Part shown: in pieces, positions 46,233-58,851 of the stretch
Numbering within the stretch: the first letter of the stretch is position 1
Layout: the number at the start of each line of letters is the position of its first letter
Source: Rebecca billardiae RCC1528
Taxonomy: Eukaryota; Haptophyta
Assembly (NCBI GenBank): GCA_965240325.2
Contig: OZ251253.1
Coordinates: forward strand, 744,001-808,000
Length of the DNA: 64,000 nucleotides
Direction: 5' to 3'
Translations under genes and position numbers: made by a program
The notes under the pieces: generated by a model
Told to the model about the DNA's origin: nothing
What the model saw: only the letters and a program-made list of their open reading frames with translations
Databases searched by the model: none

Positions 46233-48046
46233 ACCGCGCCGCCGCCGCCGCCGCCAAGCGGGCCTCTCGGCTCGGTGCCGCCCTCCGAGATGGCGGCGGA
46301 GTTCGAGCCACCGCCGCCGCCGCCGCCCTCTGAGCAGCAGCAGAGCTCGCCGCCGCGCGCGCCGACGCCGACGGGCGCGGGCGCGCCCGGCGCGGCGGGC
46401 TCGGCGGCGCCGCCGCACCCCGCGCCGCCCGACTCGGCGGCGGACGCGCAGGCCGTGGGGCAGCTGCGCGCGCTGCTGTGGGCGCTGGTCGCCACCGAGC
46501 CTGCGCTCGCCGCCGCCGCCTCCGCGTGGCACGAGGCGCTGCTGGCGCTGGCGGTGGAGGCGACGGCAAGGCTCGACCCGCTGCTCGCGGCGGCGGCGGA
46601 CGCTGAGGCGGCGCGCGGCGGCGGGGGCGTGCTCGGCGCGGAGCGCCCGCCGCCGCCGCCGCTCGTCGCGGCGGCGATGGGCGCGAGCGCGTGCGCCGCC
46701 GCCGCCGCGTCCGCCGCGGCGGCGGGCGCGCCCGCCGGCCTCGCGCGCGGCGGCAGCGGCGCGGCGGCGGCGGCGGCGGCGCGCGGCGCGAGCGGCGGCG
46801 GCGGCGCGGCGGATGCGGCGTCCGCCGCGGCGCGCGAGGCGCTCGCCGGCGGCGCGGCCGCCGCGGCCGCCGCGGCGAGCGCGCCCCCGCTGGGCGCGTG
46901 CGACGCGCGGCGCTACGTGCGCGTCAAGCGCATCCTGCTGCGCGCGGACGGCGGCGGCGGGGGCGCGGGCGCGGGCGCGGCGGCGCCCGGGCGGTGCGAG
47001 TACGTGCGCGGGCTGGTGTGCCGCAAGAACGTGGCGCACCGCAAGATGGCCGCGTCGATCGAGCGGCCGCGCGTGCTGCTGCTCGCGTGCGCACTCGCCT
47101 ACTCGCCCGGCAAGCGCGCGGCGCACGGCGGCGGCGGCTGCGGCGGCGCGGACGGCGGCGCGTGCGACGGCTGCGGCTGCGCGCGCGGCGCGGAGCGGGG
47201 CGGCGGCGGCGGCTGCGGCTGCGGCTGCGGCGCGTGCGGCGCGTCCGCGCCGGCGCGCGGCGGCGCGTGCTCCGCCGCCGCCGCCGCCGCCGCGCCGCCG
47301 TGCGCGCACTACGGCTCGATCGAGGCGCTCGTGCACGGCGAGGCGACCGCGCTCGACATCATCGTGCGCCGCATCGTCTCGCTCGAGCCGAGTGTCGTGC
47401 TGGTGGGGCAGTCGGCGAGCCACCTGGCGGTGACGCAGCTGCTGCAGGCGGGGATCGCGCTGGTGGTGGGCGTGAAGGCGCAGACGCTGCGCCGCGTCGC
47501 GCGCCTCACCGGCGGCGTCGTGCTGCGCTCCACCACCGAGCTGCTCGCGCCGAGGCTAGGCACGTGCGGCGCGTGGCGCGTCGCGCCCGAGCCGGGCACG
47601 CTGCCGCACGCGCACGCGGGCGCGGGCGCGGGCGCGGGCGCGTCGGCGCCGCCCGCCGGCGCGAGCGCGGGCGTCACGCTGATGCGCTTCGACGGCTGCC
47701 GCGCCGAGCTCGGCGGCAGCTGCGTGCTGCGCGCGTCCGACGGGCGCGCGCTGAGCGCAGCCAAGCGCGTGCTCGCGCACGCGCTCGGCGCGGCGGGCGA
47801 GCTGCGCGCGACGCACGCGCTGCTCGACGCGCTGGGCGCGCCGCCGCTGCCGGCGCCGGCGCCGGCGCTCGAGGGCGCGCGCGCGGACAGCGCGGCGCGC
47901 CGCCGCCGCCGCGCCAGGCGCGCGCGCGCCGCCGCCGCCGCCGCGGCCGCGCGCTCGCCGTCCGCGTCCGCGGGCGCGGGCGCGGGCGGCGGCGGGCCGC
48001 GCCGCACGCTGTTTGCGCAGCTCGCGGCGCTCACGCGCGCGCGCGA

Positions 48047-48081
<35 letters not shown>

Positions 48082-51000
48082 TCGCGCACGCGGCGCGCGA
48101 GGCGGACGCGTGCGAGGCCTCGGCCGACGCCGCCTCGCCGCAGCCGCAGCCGCTGCCGCCGCCGCCGCCCGCGTCGCCGGCGGCGGCGGCGGCGCCGCCG
48201 CCAGGCACGCCGCCCGCGCCGCGCGCCGCCGCGCCCGCCGCCGCCGCCGCCTCGCCGCCCGGGTGCGGGTGCGGGTGCGCGGAGCCGTCGGAGCGCTTCG
48301 CGTACTTCACGCCCGGCCGCGCCGTCCCGCTCGCGCCGCGCCCGCCGCCGCCGCCGCCGATGCCCTCGCCGCCGCCGTTTGCGCCGCGCGCGAGCGCTGA
48401 CGACAGCGGCGCGGCCGCGGCGGGGCGGCGCGCGCTCGCCGCCGCCGCGTCCGGCGCGCGGCCGCGGCACTCGCTCGTCACGTCGTACGCGGGCGCGGCG
48501 CGGCTGCAGCTCGCGCGCTTCGAGATGCACGCCGCGCCGCCGCCGCCGCCGCCCGCCGCCGCCGCCGCCTCGCGCCGCGCCTCGTGCCTGAGCGCCGTGC
48601 TGTGCGCGCACGAGGGCGAGGCGGAGGAGGCAGCGACGCCGTGCGGCCGGCCGGCGGTGCGCGCGATCGCGCTCGGCTCGGCGGACGACTGCTCCGTCGG
48701 CGCGTACGTGCTGCGGCTCTGCCGCGCCGCCGCCGCCGCCGGGCTGGGCGGCGGCGGCGGGCGCGCCGCGCGCTCGGACGTGCGCGGCGCGGCGTGCGCG
48801 TCTGCGTGTGCGCACCCCTCCTCCGCCTCCTCCGCCTCCTCGCACGGGCCGGGGCCGGGGCCGGGGCCGGGCGGGCGGCCGCACGCGCAGCACGCGCCGC
48901 ACCACGGTGCGCAGCACCACCACGGGCAGCACCACCACGCGCACCACGGCGGCGCGACGCCCGCCGCCGCCGCGCCCGGCGGCGCGTCCGCGCTGCGCGC
49001 CGGCCTCGAGCTCTCGGGCTGCGGGCTGCACTCGTTTGTGGGAGCAGCAGCCGGCGGCGGCGGCGGGTGCGGCGGCGCGTGCGGCGCGTGCGCGGGGCAG
49101 GGCGGGGGCGCGGCGCAGGGCGGGGCCGCGGGGCAGGGCGGCGGTGCGGCGTCCGCCGCCGCGCACGCCGCCGGCGGCGCGTCCGCCGAGCACGGCGGCG
49201 GCGAGGGCGGCGGTGGCGGCGGCGGCGGCGGCGAGGGCGGCGCGCGCTGCCCGCTGCCGTGCGCGCTGCACGCCCGCCGGTACGCGCACCGACGCGGCTG
49301 GGTGCACGTTGAGCCGCGCCAGCTGCCCACCGAGCTGCCCGTCGCAGACGCGTCGGGCGCGCCGCTCGTGTGGGCCTGGCGCGTCCCGCCGCCCGGCGGC
49401 GCCGCCGCCGCCGCCGCCGCCGCCGCGCCCGCGCCGCTCCGCGCGCGCGCGCTGCCGCCGGCCGCATGCCGCGCGTCGCTTGGCCGGCTGCTGGAGGCGG
49501 TGCTCTACTCGCTGCCGCGCACGCCGGGCGCGGAGGCGGCGGGGGCGGCGGGGGCGGCGCCGCGCGCGCGCCGCCGCCGCGCGTGGTGGGCCTCCGTGCG
49601 CGGCGCCGGGCTGCTCAGCCCGGGCGGCGCCCTCTACCTCGCGCACGGCCGCGTCGGGCTGCGTCTCTCGTGTGGCGTGTTCCTCGTGCTGGCGGTGGAC
49701 TCGGCGGTGGGCGAGGCGCCGGCGCGCGCGCGCGCGCACGGCCGCGCGCGCGCGCACGGCGCGGCGCGCTTCGAGGTCTCCGCCCTCGGCGCCGCGCTCT
49801 TCGGCGGGCTGCACGCCGCGTGCGCGCGGCTCGGCGACGCGTGCGCGCACCCGCGCGACGCGGCGTTCGTGGGCGCGCTCGGCGGCGCGCTCGGCGCGCG
49901 GCGGCGCGCGCTCGAGGACGGGCTGGCGGCGCTGGCGGCGGCGGACGAGGCGGCGGCGCGCGCGGCGGCGGGCGGCGCGGCCGACGCCGCGGCCGACGCC
50001 GCGGCCGAGCGCGCGTGGCGCGCCGCGCACCTCGCCCTCCGCCGCGCGCTGTGCGCAGAGTACTACTGCATGCGCGCCACGCTGGACGCGCTCGAGCGCT
50101 GGGCAAGCGGCGGCGCGCTCGGCGGCGGCGGCGGCGGCGGCGGGAATGGGCGCGGCGCGGGCGCGTCGCTCTCGCTGCTGCGCAGCGGCTGCGGCCACGC
50201 CGCCGCGCGCGCCGGCTCGCACTTTGCCACGCGCGTCGGCCGGCTGGGCGGCGGCGGCGCGCAGCCGCCGCCGCCGCCGGCCGCGAGCGCCGCCGAGCTC
50301 GGCGGCGGCGCGTGCGGCGGCGCGCGCGCTGGGCCGCTGAGCTCTGCGGTGTTCGGCGAGCGGCTGGTCGAGCTGCTGTGCGCCGCGCTGCGCGGCGGCG
50401 GCGGCGGCGGCGGCGGCGCCGCCGCGCCCGCCGCCGCGCCCGCCGCGCCCGCCGCCGCCGCCGCCGCCGCCGGCGCGCTCGCCGAGGCGGAGGCGGGCGC
50501 GGCGGGCGCGGCGGCGGTGCTGGCGGCGGTCGACGCGTGGCGCGCAAGGCTGTGCGCGTGCGCGCCGCCGCACGGGCAGCCGGCGGCGGCGGCGGGGGCG
50601 GCCGAGGCGGCGGTCGCGCGGCCGACCCCCGCGCCGCGCCTCTCGCTGCGCACCGCCTCGGAGGGCGGCCCCCGCGCCGGCCGCGTGCCCTCCGCCCTCG
50701 CCAAGTCCTCCTCAGACCTCGCCCACCCAACCGCACCGCCGCTCGACGACGACGACGACGGCGACGGCGGCGGGGCGGGCTCGGAGGGCGGCGGCGCGCA
50801 CGCGTGCGCGACGCAGCCGCCCTCGCCGCGGCCCGGCGCGCCCGGCGCGTGCTGCCCCCCCTCCGCCTCCGCCGCCGCCGCGCCGCCGCGCCCCGGCGCG
50901 TGCACGGGCGTGCCGCCCTCGCGCTGCGTGGCGGGCGCGGCCGGGCGCACGGCGCGCGAGCTCGAGGCGGCGGCGGCGGGCGTGCTGCGGCGCTCGCACG

Positions 51001-51277
51001 CGTGGCTCACGCCGCGCGCGAGCGGCGGCGGCGGCGGCGGCGGCTCGCGCGCCGCCTCCGCGCACCCGCGCCCCGCGCAGCCCCCGCCCTCCGCGGCTGT
51101 GCGCGCACACGCCATGCTCGCCGGCACCGCCCACGCGCGCCGCGGCTCGGGCGGCTCCGACGTCGTCGTCGAGACGGACGCGGGCTCGCTGCTCGCGCAC
51201 TGCCTCGCGTCGCCGCAGTACGCGGCCGCGCTGCTCGGCATGGCGGCGGGCGCGCGCGGCGGCGGCGGCGCCGCCGC

Positions 51278-51316
<39 letters not shown>

Positions 51317-51515
51317 GCCGCCCGCGGCGGCGGCGGCCGCGCTGAGCTCAGACGAGCGCGCGACGCTGCGTGCGCTCATGTGCCCAGGTGGCGCGCCCGG
51401 CGGCGGCGCGGCGGCGGGCGGCGAGGAGGGCGGCGCGGGCGCGTCGCTCGGCGCGAGCTTCCGCTCGGACGCCGCGGGCGCCGAGCCGCACCCGCACCCG
51501 CACCACGCGCCCGCC

Positions 51516-51571
<56 letters not shown>

Positions 51572-52000
51572 GCGCGAGCGGCCGCCGACGCTGCGGCTGG
51601 CGTTTGCCGACGCGCTGCCGCCCGGGCCGCTGCCGCTCGGCGTGCCGCACGGCGCGGAGGGCGCGGGCGGCGGCGGGTCGGCCGAGGCCGAGTTCCCGCC
51701 GCACGCCGCGGGCGGCCTCTCCTTCGCCGTCACCGCCTACTTCCCGCTGCAGTTCGCCGCGCTGCGCGCGCTGCTGCGCGGGCCCGAGGCCCACGCTGCG
51801 TTTGTGTCTGCGCTCGCGCAGTGCGAGCCGTGGCGGCCGTCGGGCGGCAAGTCGGGCGCGGCGTTCGTGCGCTCGGCGGACGGCTCGCTCGTGCTCAAGG
51901 CGCTGTCCTCGCGCGAGCTGCGCGGCGCGCTCGACCTCTGCGTCGGCCCCGCCGGCGGCGGCGGCGGCGGCGCGGGCGGCGGCGGCGGCGGCGGCGGCCA

Positions 52001-52055
<55 letters not shown>

Positions 52056-53272
52056 TACTTTGAGTACATGGGGCGCGTGCTGTGCGACCACCTGCCCTCG
52101 ACGCTGGTGCGCATCCTCGGGATCTTCCGCCTCGAGGTGCGCGGCGGCGCGCCGCAGCAGGGCGAGCGCGCCGAGCGCGGCGGCGGCGCCGAGCGCGGCG
52201 GCGGCGGCGGCGGCGGCGCCGCCGCCGCCGAGCGCGCGGACGGCGGCGGCGGCGGCGGCGGCGGCGGCGCGGACGGCGGCGCCGAGCGCGGCGGCGCGGA
52301 CGGCGGCAAGGGCGGCGGGGGCGGCGGCGAGGGCGAGGGCGGCTCGTCCTCGCAGCACGGCCGCGCCTCCGCCTGGGCCGTCGACCTGCTCGTCCTCGAG
52401 AACCTTTTCTACGCCCAGCCGGCTGTGCAGCGCACCTTTGACCTCAAGGGCGCGACCGCGCGCGCGTGCGCGCCCTCGGCCGCGGCCGCGGCCGCGAGCC
52501 GCGCGGCGGCCGCGGGCGGCGGCGGCGCGGGCGGCGGCGCGGGCGGCGGCGCGGGCGGCGGCGAGCGCTCGCGCCGCGGCTCGCACTGCCCCACGTACCT
52601 GGACGAGGAGCTGCAGCAGGCCACGCGCCGCATGCCGCTCTTTCTCGACGCCACCTCCAAGGTGCGTACGGAGGGCGTGCGGAGGGGCGGGCTGCTGCCC
52701 TGAGGGCGGCAGGAGGGCGGCGCACGCGCGCGCGCGCAACGCGGGCTGAGGGCTGACGGCGCGTGCGCCCCCCCTCCCCCCCCCTGGCTGCGCAGCGGCT
52801 GCTCTCGCAGTGCGTGTGGAACGACACGCTCTTCCTCGCGCGCAACAACGTGATGGACTACTCGCTGCTCATCGGGGTGGCGCAGCCCGCGCACCACCGC
52901 GCGGCGGGCGCGGGAGGCGGCGGCGCGGGCGCGCGGCGCGGCTCGGGCGACGGCGCGGCGGGTCTCTCGCTGCGCGGGCAGGCGGGCGGCGTGCTCGTCG
53001 TCGGCATGATCGACTACGTGCGGCAGTACACGGTGGACAAGCTGGCCGAGACGGTCGTCAAGTCGCTGGTCGTGCCGAGCCACCAGCCCACCGTGATCGA
53101 GCCCGCGCTGTACAAGCGGCGCTTCCGCGAGGCGATGGAGCGCTACTTCATGGCGCTGCCCGACACGTTTGACGACGCGGAGGCGGCGGCCGCGCGCGCG
53201 CCGCACCCGAACCCGCCGGTGGGCGCGGCGGGCGGCGCGGCCGCGCGCGAGGCGGGGGCGCGCGCCGGCGCC

Positions 53273-53328
<56 letters not shown>

Positions 53329-53452
53329 CTCGGAGGCGGACGAGCTCGCGACCTCGTCGGACGACGAGGGCGAGGGCGAGGGCGGCGCGGCGGCGGCTCG
53401 CGGCGACGCGGCGCCGCCGACGCGCGTCAGCGTGCCGCTCGCCGCGCAGTAG
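44720..53452 (+). CDS. FAB1/PIKfyve phosphatidylinositol 3-phosphate 5-kinase
   Basis: Makes PtdIns(3,5)P2 on endosomes/vacuoles. Four exons: 44720-44808, 44898-about 45408, 45561-52661, 52796-53452; about 2785 aa. Exon 1/2 joins as RRSW-LGGLF. The exon 2 donor is ambiguous (45400 or 45409, both in phase). Domains in order: FYVE finger ([35 protein letters not shown], then RLCDHCY after a Gly/Ala insert); TCP-1-like CCT domain ([20 protein letters not shown] through [20 protein letters not shown]); a poorly conserved middle; and the C-terminal PIPK domain ([77 protein letters not shown]). Junction 3/4 gives DATSK-RLLSQ. Long Gly, Ala, Cys-Gly and His runs make it larger than plant or animal relatives. 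It ends in 16 Asp and an acidic tail. Confidence 0.9.
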
Positions 53453-53740
53453 CGGCTCGTCATCAGCATCATCATCTCGTACGCGTCATGGGCGCAGCGA
53501 TGATGGCGAGTGTCGTTCGCCTGCTGACGAGCTACGTCGAAGCTGGCTGTGCTATATATGTCGTATAAGACTCGTCGCGTCTACTTCGTAGTCGCGCATC
53601 GTCGTGGTCATCCTACTGTCGTCGTGTTATCAGTAGGCGGCAAACTACTACGACTGACACGATGACTGTCGTAGTTATGGTAGTCGGCGCTGAGCTCTGT
53701 ACTCTGTAGCAGGTGTGTCCGTTGGTAGAACCGCATCACG
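53453..53740. other. Short intergenic region
   Basis: About 290 bp of lower-GC DNA (53455-53720), with CATCATCAT and CGTCGT-type triplet stretches, between the FAB1 stop and the next start. This is the probable promoter of the downstream gene; no distinct motif. Confidence 0.4.
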
Positions 53741-54784
53741 ATGGCGGCGCACGATGAGCCCCGCCGCCGCCGCCCGCCGCTGCCCGCGCTGCTGCTGCTG
53801 CCGCTGCTCCGCGCCGCCGAGCCCGCCGCCCCCGAGCGCGGCGCGGCGTGCGACGCGCGCGCCGCCGACGCCGCGCTCGACGACATGGGCCGGCGCATGT
53901 GGCTGCCGCTGTCGGACGACGGCGCGCCGGTGGGCGTGCTCGTGCACGGCTTTGAGTGCACCGGCCAGCGCGCGTCGAAGCTCACGCGCAACGCGAGCGA
54001 GGCCGCGGCGCGCTACGTGCTCGCCGGCTGCATGCGCCAGATCGCGCGCCGCGGCCGCGCGCTGCCCGCGCGCTTCGCCTCCTTCTCGCTGCTGCACGCG
54101 CAGCTGCCGCTGTCCGTGTACCGCTCGATGATGCACGACGCGCTCGACATCGGCTTCGTGCTCGCCGAGGGCACGTACGCGGACCCGTGCAACCGGGGGT
54201 TCGGCAGCGACGTGGCGTACCAGTCCACGCGGCTGCCCGCGTGCCGGAGCAGCGCCGCGCAGTGGGCCGCGCTCAAGCTCGACCTCAACCGCCGCGTGGC
54301 CGACGCGACCGCGCGCTCGACCGGCTCGGACGAGGAGCGCGCGGCGCTGTGGCGGATGAGGTGGCGGAACACGTCGGTGCTGTGCCACGTGCCCGTGTAC
54401 CGCGTGGCCGCGTACGTCCGCGCGCACATGCGCCTCGCGCTCGAGCAGGGCGAGGCGCACGCGGGGGTCGGGCACAACGAGCTCACGCTGTGCGCGCACC
54501 CGCCGCTCGACGAGCCCAAGGCGGTGCGCGCGCCCGAGGAGCGGCGGCGGCTGGTGCTGCCGCGCGACGTGCAGGCGGTCTACTTCCACCGGGAGGTGGG
54601 GGCCGCCGCCCTGCGCAGCGCGTGCCTCGCGGCGGGGTCCCTGCGCGTGCCCGTGCTCGAGCTGCACGCCATCGAGAACGGCCTCGACCTCGCGGCGGTC
54701 ACGAGGCGCATCGCGAGCCAGCCGGCCGCCGACGGCGCGGCGGGCGTGCGCCAATTCTTCCGGCCCGCCTGCTGCCCGCCGTGA
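53741..54784 (+). CDS. Secreted protein of unknown function
   Basis: A 347-aa single-exon protein. The N-terminus has a basic cluster then a hydrophobic core (PPLPALLLLPLLRAA), a likely signal peptide with cleavage near AAEPA. The body is an ordered, mixed alpha/beta-looking sequence with ten or so cysteines, two or three N-glycosylation sequons (NAS, NTS) and several conserved-looking blocks: PVGVLVHGFECTGQRASKL, RFASFSLLHAQLPLSVYRSM, DALDIGFVLAEGTYADPCNR and VPVYRVAAYVRAHMRLAL. VGVLVHGFE is reminiscent of an alpha/beta-hydrolase oxyanion strand, but no GxSxG nucleophile elbow follows, so I do not call it a hydrolase. No family recognised. It is likely a real gene because hydrophobic, charged and Cys residues are well mixed, unlike the chance frames here. 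Confidence 0.6.
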   Translation: MAAHDEPRRRRPPLPALLLLPLLRAAEPAAPERGAACDARAADAALDDMGRRMWLPLSDDGAPVGVLVHGFECTGQRASKLTRNASEAAARYVLAGCMRQIARRGRALPARFASFSLLHAQLPLSVYRSMMHDALDIGFVLAEGTYADPCNRGFGSDVAYQSTRLPACRSSAAQWAALKLDLNRRVADATARSTGSDEERAALWRMRWRNTSVLCHVPVYRVAAYVRAHMRLALEQGEAHAGVGHNELTLCAHPPLDEPKAVRAPEERRRLVLPRDVQAVYFHREVGAAALRSACLAAGSLRVPVLELHAIENGLDLAAVTRRIASQPAADGAAGVRQFFRPACCPP

Positions 54785-57700
54785 GGGAGTGGCGGCGGCG
54801 GCGGCGCCGCCGTCGTCGTCGTCGTCGCCGTCGCGCCGCGGACTACGCCCCGCGCCCGGCGCGCACCGAGGCGATTCCGCGGGGTGGGGTCCGAGAAACG
54901 GCCGCGCCACCTCGCGTGCTGCTTGTCGTCTCGTGCGTCGGATGGTGCCAGTGCTCAGTCGCGCACGCGGGAGCCGCGACGGAGCCGGCGCCAGCCCCGC
55001 TGCTATGGCTCCGAAATTAATCCCGCCTGCGGCCTGGCCGCCTGGGGCGGAGGGGGTGAGGCCGGCGCCCGCGAGCTCGGTGGTGGCGCGGTACCATGGC
55101 CGAGCGCGGTCGAGGCGGCTGGCGCCAGCCCTGCGGTGCTGGCTCGGCAGCGGGGTGGGCTGTGCGTGACACTGTGCCGCGGCCAGAGCGATGAGGCGCC
55201 GCGCTCTGCCGCCAGCCCGCGCTCAGAGTCCAGCCCCCTCCGAAATATCAGTAATCCGACCCGCGCCTGCGGCCTGGGGCGGAGGGGATGCTGAGGCTGA
55301 CGCGGTCATGAACGAATAATATCATCATCATCATATATATCGTCAGTAGCGCAACCTGGCCTGCTGCACCCGCGTTCGGCGTTACGAGACTCGCGTCTTA
55401 CAATCGGTGGCGCGCGGTACCATGGCGCCGAGCGGTCCGGAGGCGGCTGGCGCCAGCCCTGGTGCGGTGGCTCGGCAGCGGGGTGGACTGTGCCGCGGCC
55501 CGAGCGAGCTGCGAGGCGCCGCGCTCTGCGCTGCTGCCGCCACTGCCAGCCCGCGCGCTCAGCAGAGTCCAGCCCTCCGAAAATCAATCGTCACCCGCGT
55601 CCCGCCTGCCGCGACCTGGGGCGGAGCGGGCCGATGAGGCCGGCACCCACATCATTAAGCTCGCGGTGGTACGTAGGCGCGGTACCACTAGCGGCCAAGC
55701 GGCCGAGGCAGGCTGGCGCCAGCCCCAGGGGTGCTGGCTCGGCAGCGGTGGGGTGGACTGTGCGTGGCACTGTGCCGCGGCCCGGAGCGGCGTGGCGCCG
55801 CGCTGTGCCGGCCGCCAGCCCGCGCTCAGAATCTATAGGCGTAGCCCGCCCCTCCGAAATTAATCACCCGCCTGCGGCCTATTGCGGATCGAGGGGATGC
55901 GGCCGGCGCCCACGAGCTGCGGTGGTGGCGCGATACCATGGCCGAGCGGTCGAGGCGGCTGGCGCCAGCCCTGGTGCTGGCTCGGCAGCCGGGTGGACTG
56001 TGCCGCGGCCCGAGCGAAGCGCTGCGCTCTGCCGCCAGCCCGCGCTCAGAGTCTAGCCCCCTCCGAAATTAATCCCGCCTGCGGCCTGCGGCGGAGGGGA
56101 TGAGGCCGGCGCTCGTGGCTCGGTGGTCGTGTCGGTACCATGGCCGAGCGGTCGAGGCGGCTGGCGCCAGCCCTCGCCGCCCGCCCCGCGCCCCGCCGCC
56201 GCGGCCTCCGCCGGCGGCCGAGCCTGAGTGAGGCTCGGAAAATCACTCGTCGAATTTAATCGCGCCTGGCCCTGCGGCCTGTCAGGGCCGGGAGGTACAT
56301 AGCCCGGAGCCGGTGCGGCCTCCTCCGGCGTCGGTACCATGGCCGAGCGGTCGAGGCGGCGGGCGCCAGCCCTCGCCGCCCGCCCCGCGCCCCGCCGCCG
56401 CGGCCTCCGCCGGCGGCCGGCCGGCCGAGCCTGAGTGAGGCTCGGAAAATCAGTTTAAATCACTCGTCGAATTTAATCGCGCCTGGCCCTGCGGCCTGTC
56501 AGGCCGGGAGGAGTGCTGGCTCGGCAGCGGGGTGGACAATGTGCCGGCCGTGCGAGGCGCCGCGCTCTGCCGCCTGAGCCCGCGCGCTCAGTCTGAGCCC
56601 CCTCCGAAACTAATCCCGCCTGATGCGGCCTGGGGCGGAGGGGATGAGGCCGGTGTTTGCGAGCTGGTGGTCGGTAGGTACCATGGCCGAGCGGCCGAGG
56701 CGGCTGGCTCCAGCCCGAGTGCTGGCTCGGCAGCGGGGTGGACAATGTGCCGGCCGTGCGAGGCGCCGCGCTCTGCCGCCTGAGCCCGCGCGCTCAGTCT
56801 AGCCCCCTCCGAAATTAATCCCGCCTGATGCGGCCTGGGGCGGAGGGGATGAGGCCGGCTGTTGTGGCTCGGTGGTCGTGTCGGTACCATGGCCGAGCGG
56901 TCGAGGCGGCGGGCGCCAGCCCTCGCCGCCCGTCCCGCCCCGCGCCGCGCCCGCCGGGCCGAGCCTCTGGCAGGCGGCCGATGCGCGCGCCGCGCTCGCG
57001 GCCGCGGCGCTGTGCCGACGCGCGTCCGAGCCCCAACTACTAGCCGAGCAGCCTGAGGCGGAGACAATAAGGGCCGGCGGCTGGCGGGATCCCGCCTGAG
57101 CACGCGGTGACAGGGTACGCGGGGCCCCCGACCACCCGCTCCCTAGAGCAGCGGGGTTGGCTGTACGCTCGCTGGAGCCAGCTGCAAGCATGCCGTGCCC
57201 GACGCAGCTGCTCCCGAGCTGACTGCCGCCGAGCGGCTCGGGCTCAGCGGGGGAGCGGTCAAGAGGCCCACCTCAGCAGCGCTCGGCACTGTCGAGCGGA
57301 GCTGGCCCCGAGGCTCACCACTGCACAACCACCGGGCTCTGGCGCTGCGCCCAGCATATCACCCCGCCTCGCCGAGGGCCAACTCAACAGTGGCCCCGCC
57401 GCTGCTCAACCCACACACTCCACGCCCGACGCCGCCCGCCCCCGGGCCGCCACTGGCACCCCGCTCGCGCACGGCGCTGAGGCGCGGGACGTTTGCCGCT
57501 GTCGGCGCATCGGCGGCAGCGGCGTGCACGCTGAAGGTGCCACTCTCAGCTGTCCAGGCGTTGGCCCTCGACACATGGAGCGGCCGCGCTTCGCCGCCGA
57601 GCGGCGCACACGACGGCGCGGAGCATCGCGCGGGCGGGGGACCACTTCCATGGCTGATGGCGCGAGAGCGGCGACCGGACTCAGCCCGCCGCGCCGGAGA

Positions 57701-58810
57701 TTTTGAACGGTGGCGCGCGCGCGAGTGCCACCGGATTTCGTCGTTTCGCGCCGGGTGGCAAACGGTCCAATCACGCGCGCCGCGGCCGCTGCGCCGTGCA
57801 GCTCGGCAGCGGGGCGCGCCGAGCTGCCGCGAAGCTCGGGCAGGTCTGCAGCTGTGCAGTCCGCTGCAGCACGCGGCATCCGCCATGGGCGGCGCTGCGC
57901 TCGGACGACGGGGGCCCGCGCGTGCGCGCACGGTGGGGGGTGGTGGCCGGGCGGCCGCGTGAGGGCGCTGCCGAGGTCCGCCTGCCGCCGCCGCCGACGC
58001 GCGCGCTCCGGCCGCCGCCCCGCTGAGGCGCGCGCGCGCGCGCTCGGCGCGGCGGCGCCTTTGCGCGCCGCCGCTCGCGCGCGGCGCTCGCGCCCGACCG
58101 CGCCGTCGGCGCGGCGGGGTGCCGCCGCGCGGCACAGTGGCGGTTTGACCGAACCGCTCGCGCGGCGAGGCGCGGCGCGCCGCCTCTGGGCGCGCCGGCG
58201 CGCGCGGCGCGGCGCGCGCGCCGCCCGCGGCGCGCGCCGCCGCCGCCGGCCGCGCCGCGCGCCGCAGCGGCGTGCGGCGCGGCGCAGGCGTGGCGGCGTG
58301 GCGCGCACGCGGCGTGCAGCTGCCGCCAGCGGCGCGCGCTGACGCCGGCGCGCCCCCGCGCGGCGAGCCCATCGGCGCCGCCGCGGCCGCGCGCGCGCGC
58401 GTCTGCCGCGGCCGAGCCGCGGCCGCCGCGCGCGCGCCTGACGAGCGCCGGCACGCGGCGCGCGCGCGTGCGCGCGCACGCGTGCACGCCGACGGGCGGG
58501 GCCCTCGGCGTACGCGCGCTTCCGCCCGCGCGCGCCTCGCGCGCGGGCGCCCGCCTGCCCGCGCGCGGCGGCCGGGCTGCGCCGCGCGCCGCGCCCGCGC
58601 AACCGGCGCGCGGCGCGCGGCGCGCGCCGCGCCGCCGCCGCCGCCGCCGCCGCGGCGCGCGCCGCGGGCCCGAGGCGGGTGGCGCGCCCGTGGCGGCGGG
58701 TGGCGAGGTGGTGGCGCGCCCGCCGATCTGCCGCGTCGTGCAGCGCGGTCGCCGCACAGACTGCGGCGGCGGTGCGGCGGACGGCGGGCGGCGCGGCGGA
58801 CGGCGGCGGC

Positions 58811-58851
<41 letters not shown>

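Noticed and set aside
44985-47423. Long minus-strand frames opposite the FAB1 gene (also 47556-50573 and others)
   Set aside because: The plus strand carries clear FYVE, CCT and PIPK motifs; the antisense frames are low complexity.
55090-57000. True tRNA genes in the tandem array
   Set aside because: The A-box-like part is good, but no acceptor stem pairing, usable anticodon loop or GTTCGANTC B-box was found, so the units are not called tRNAs.
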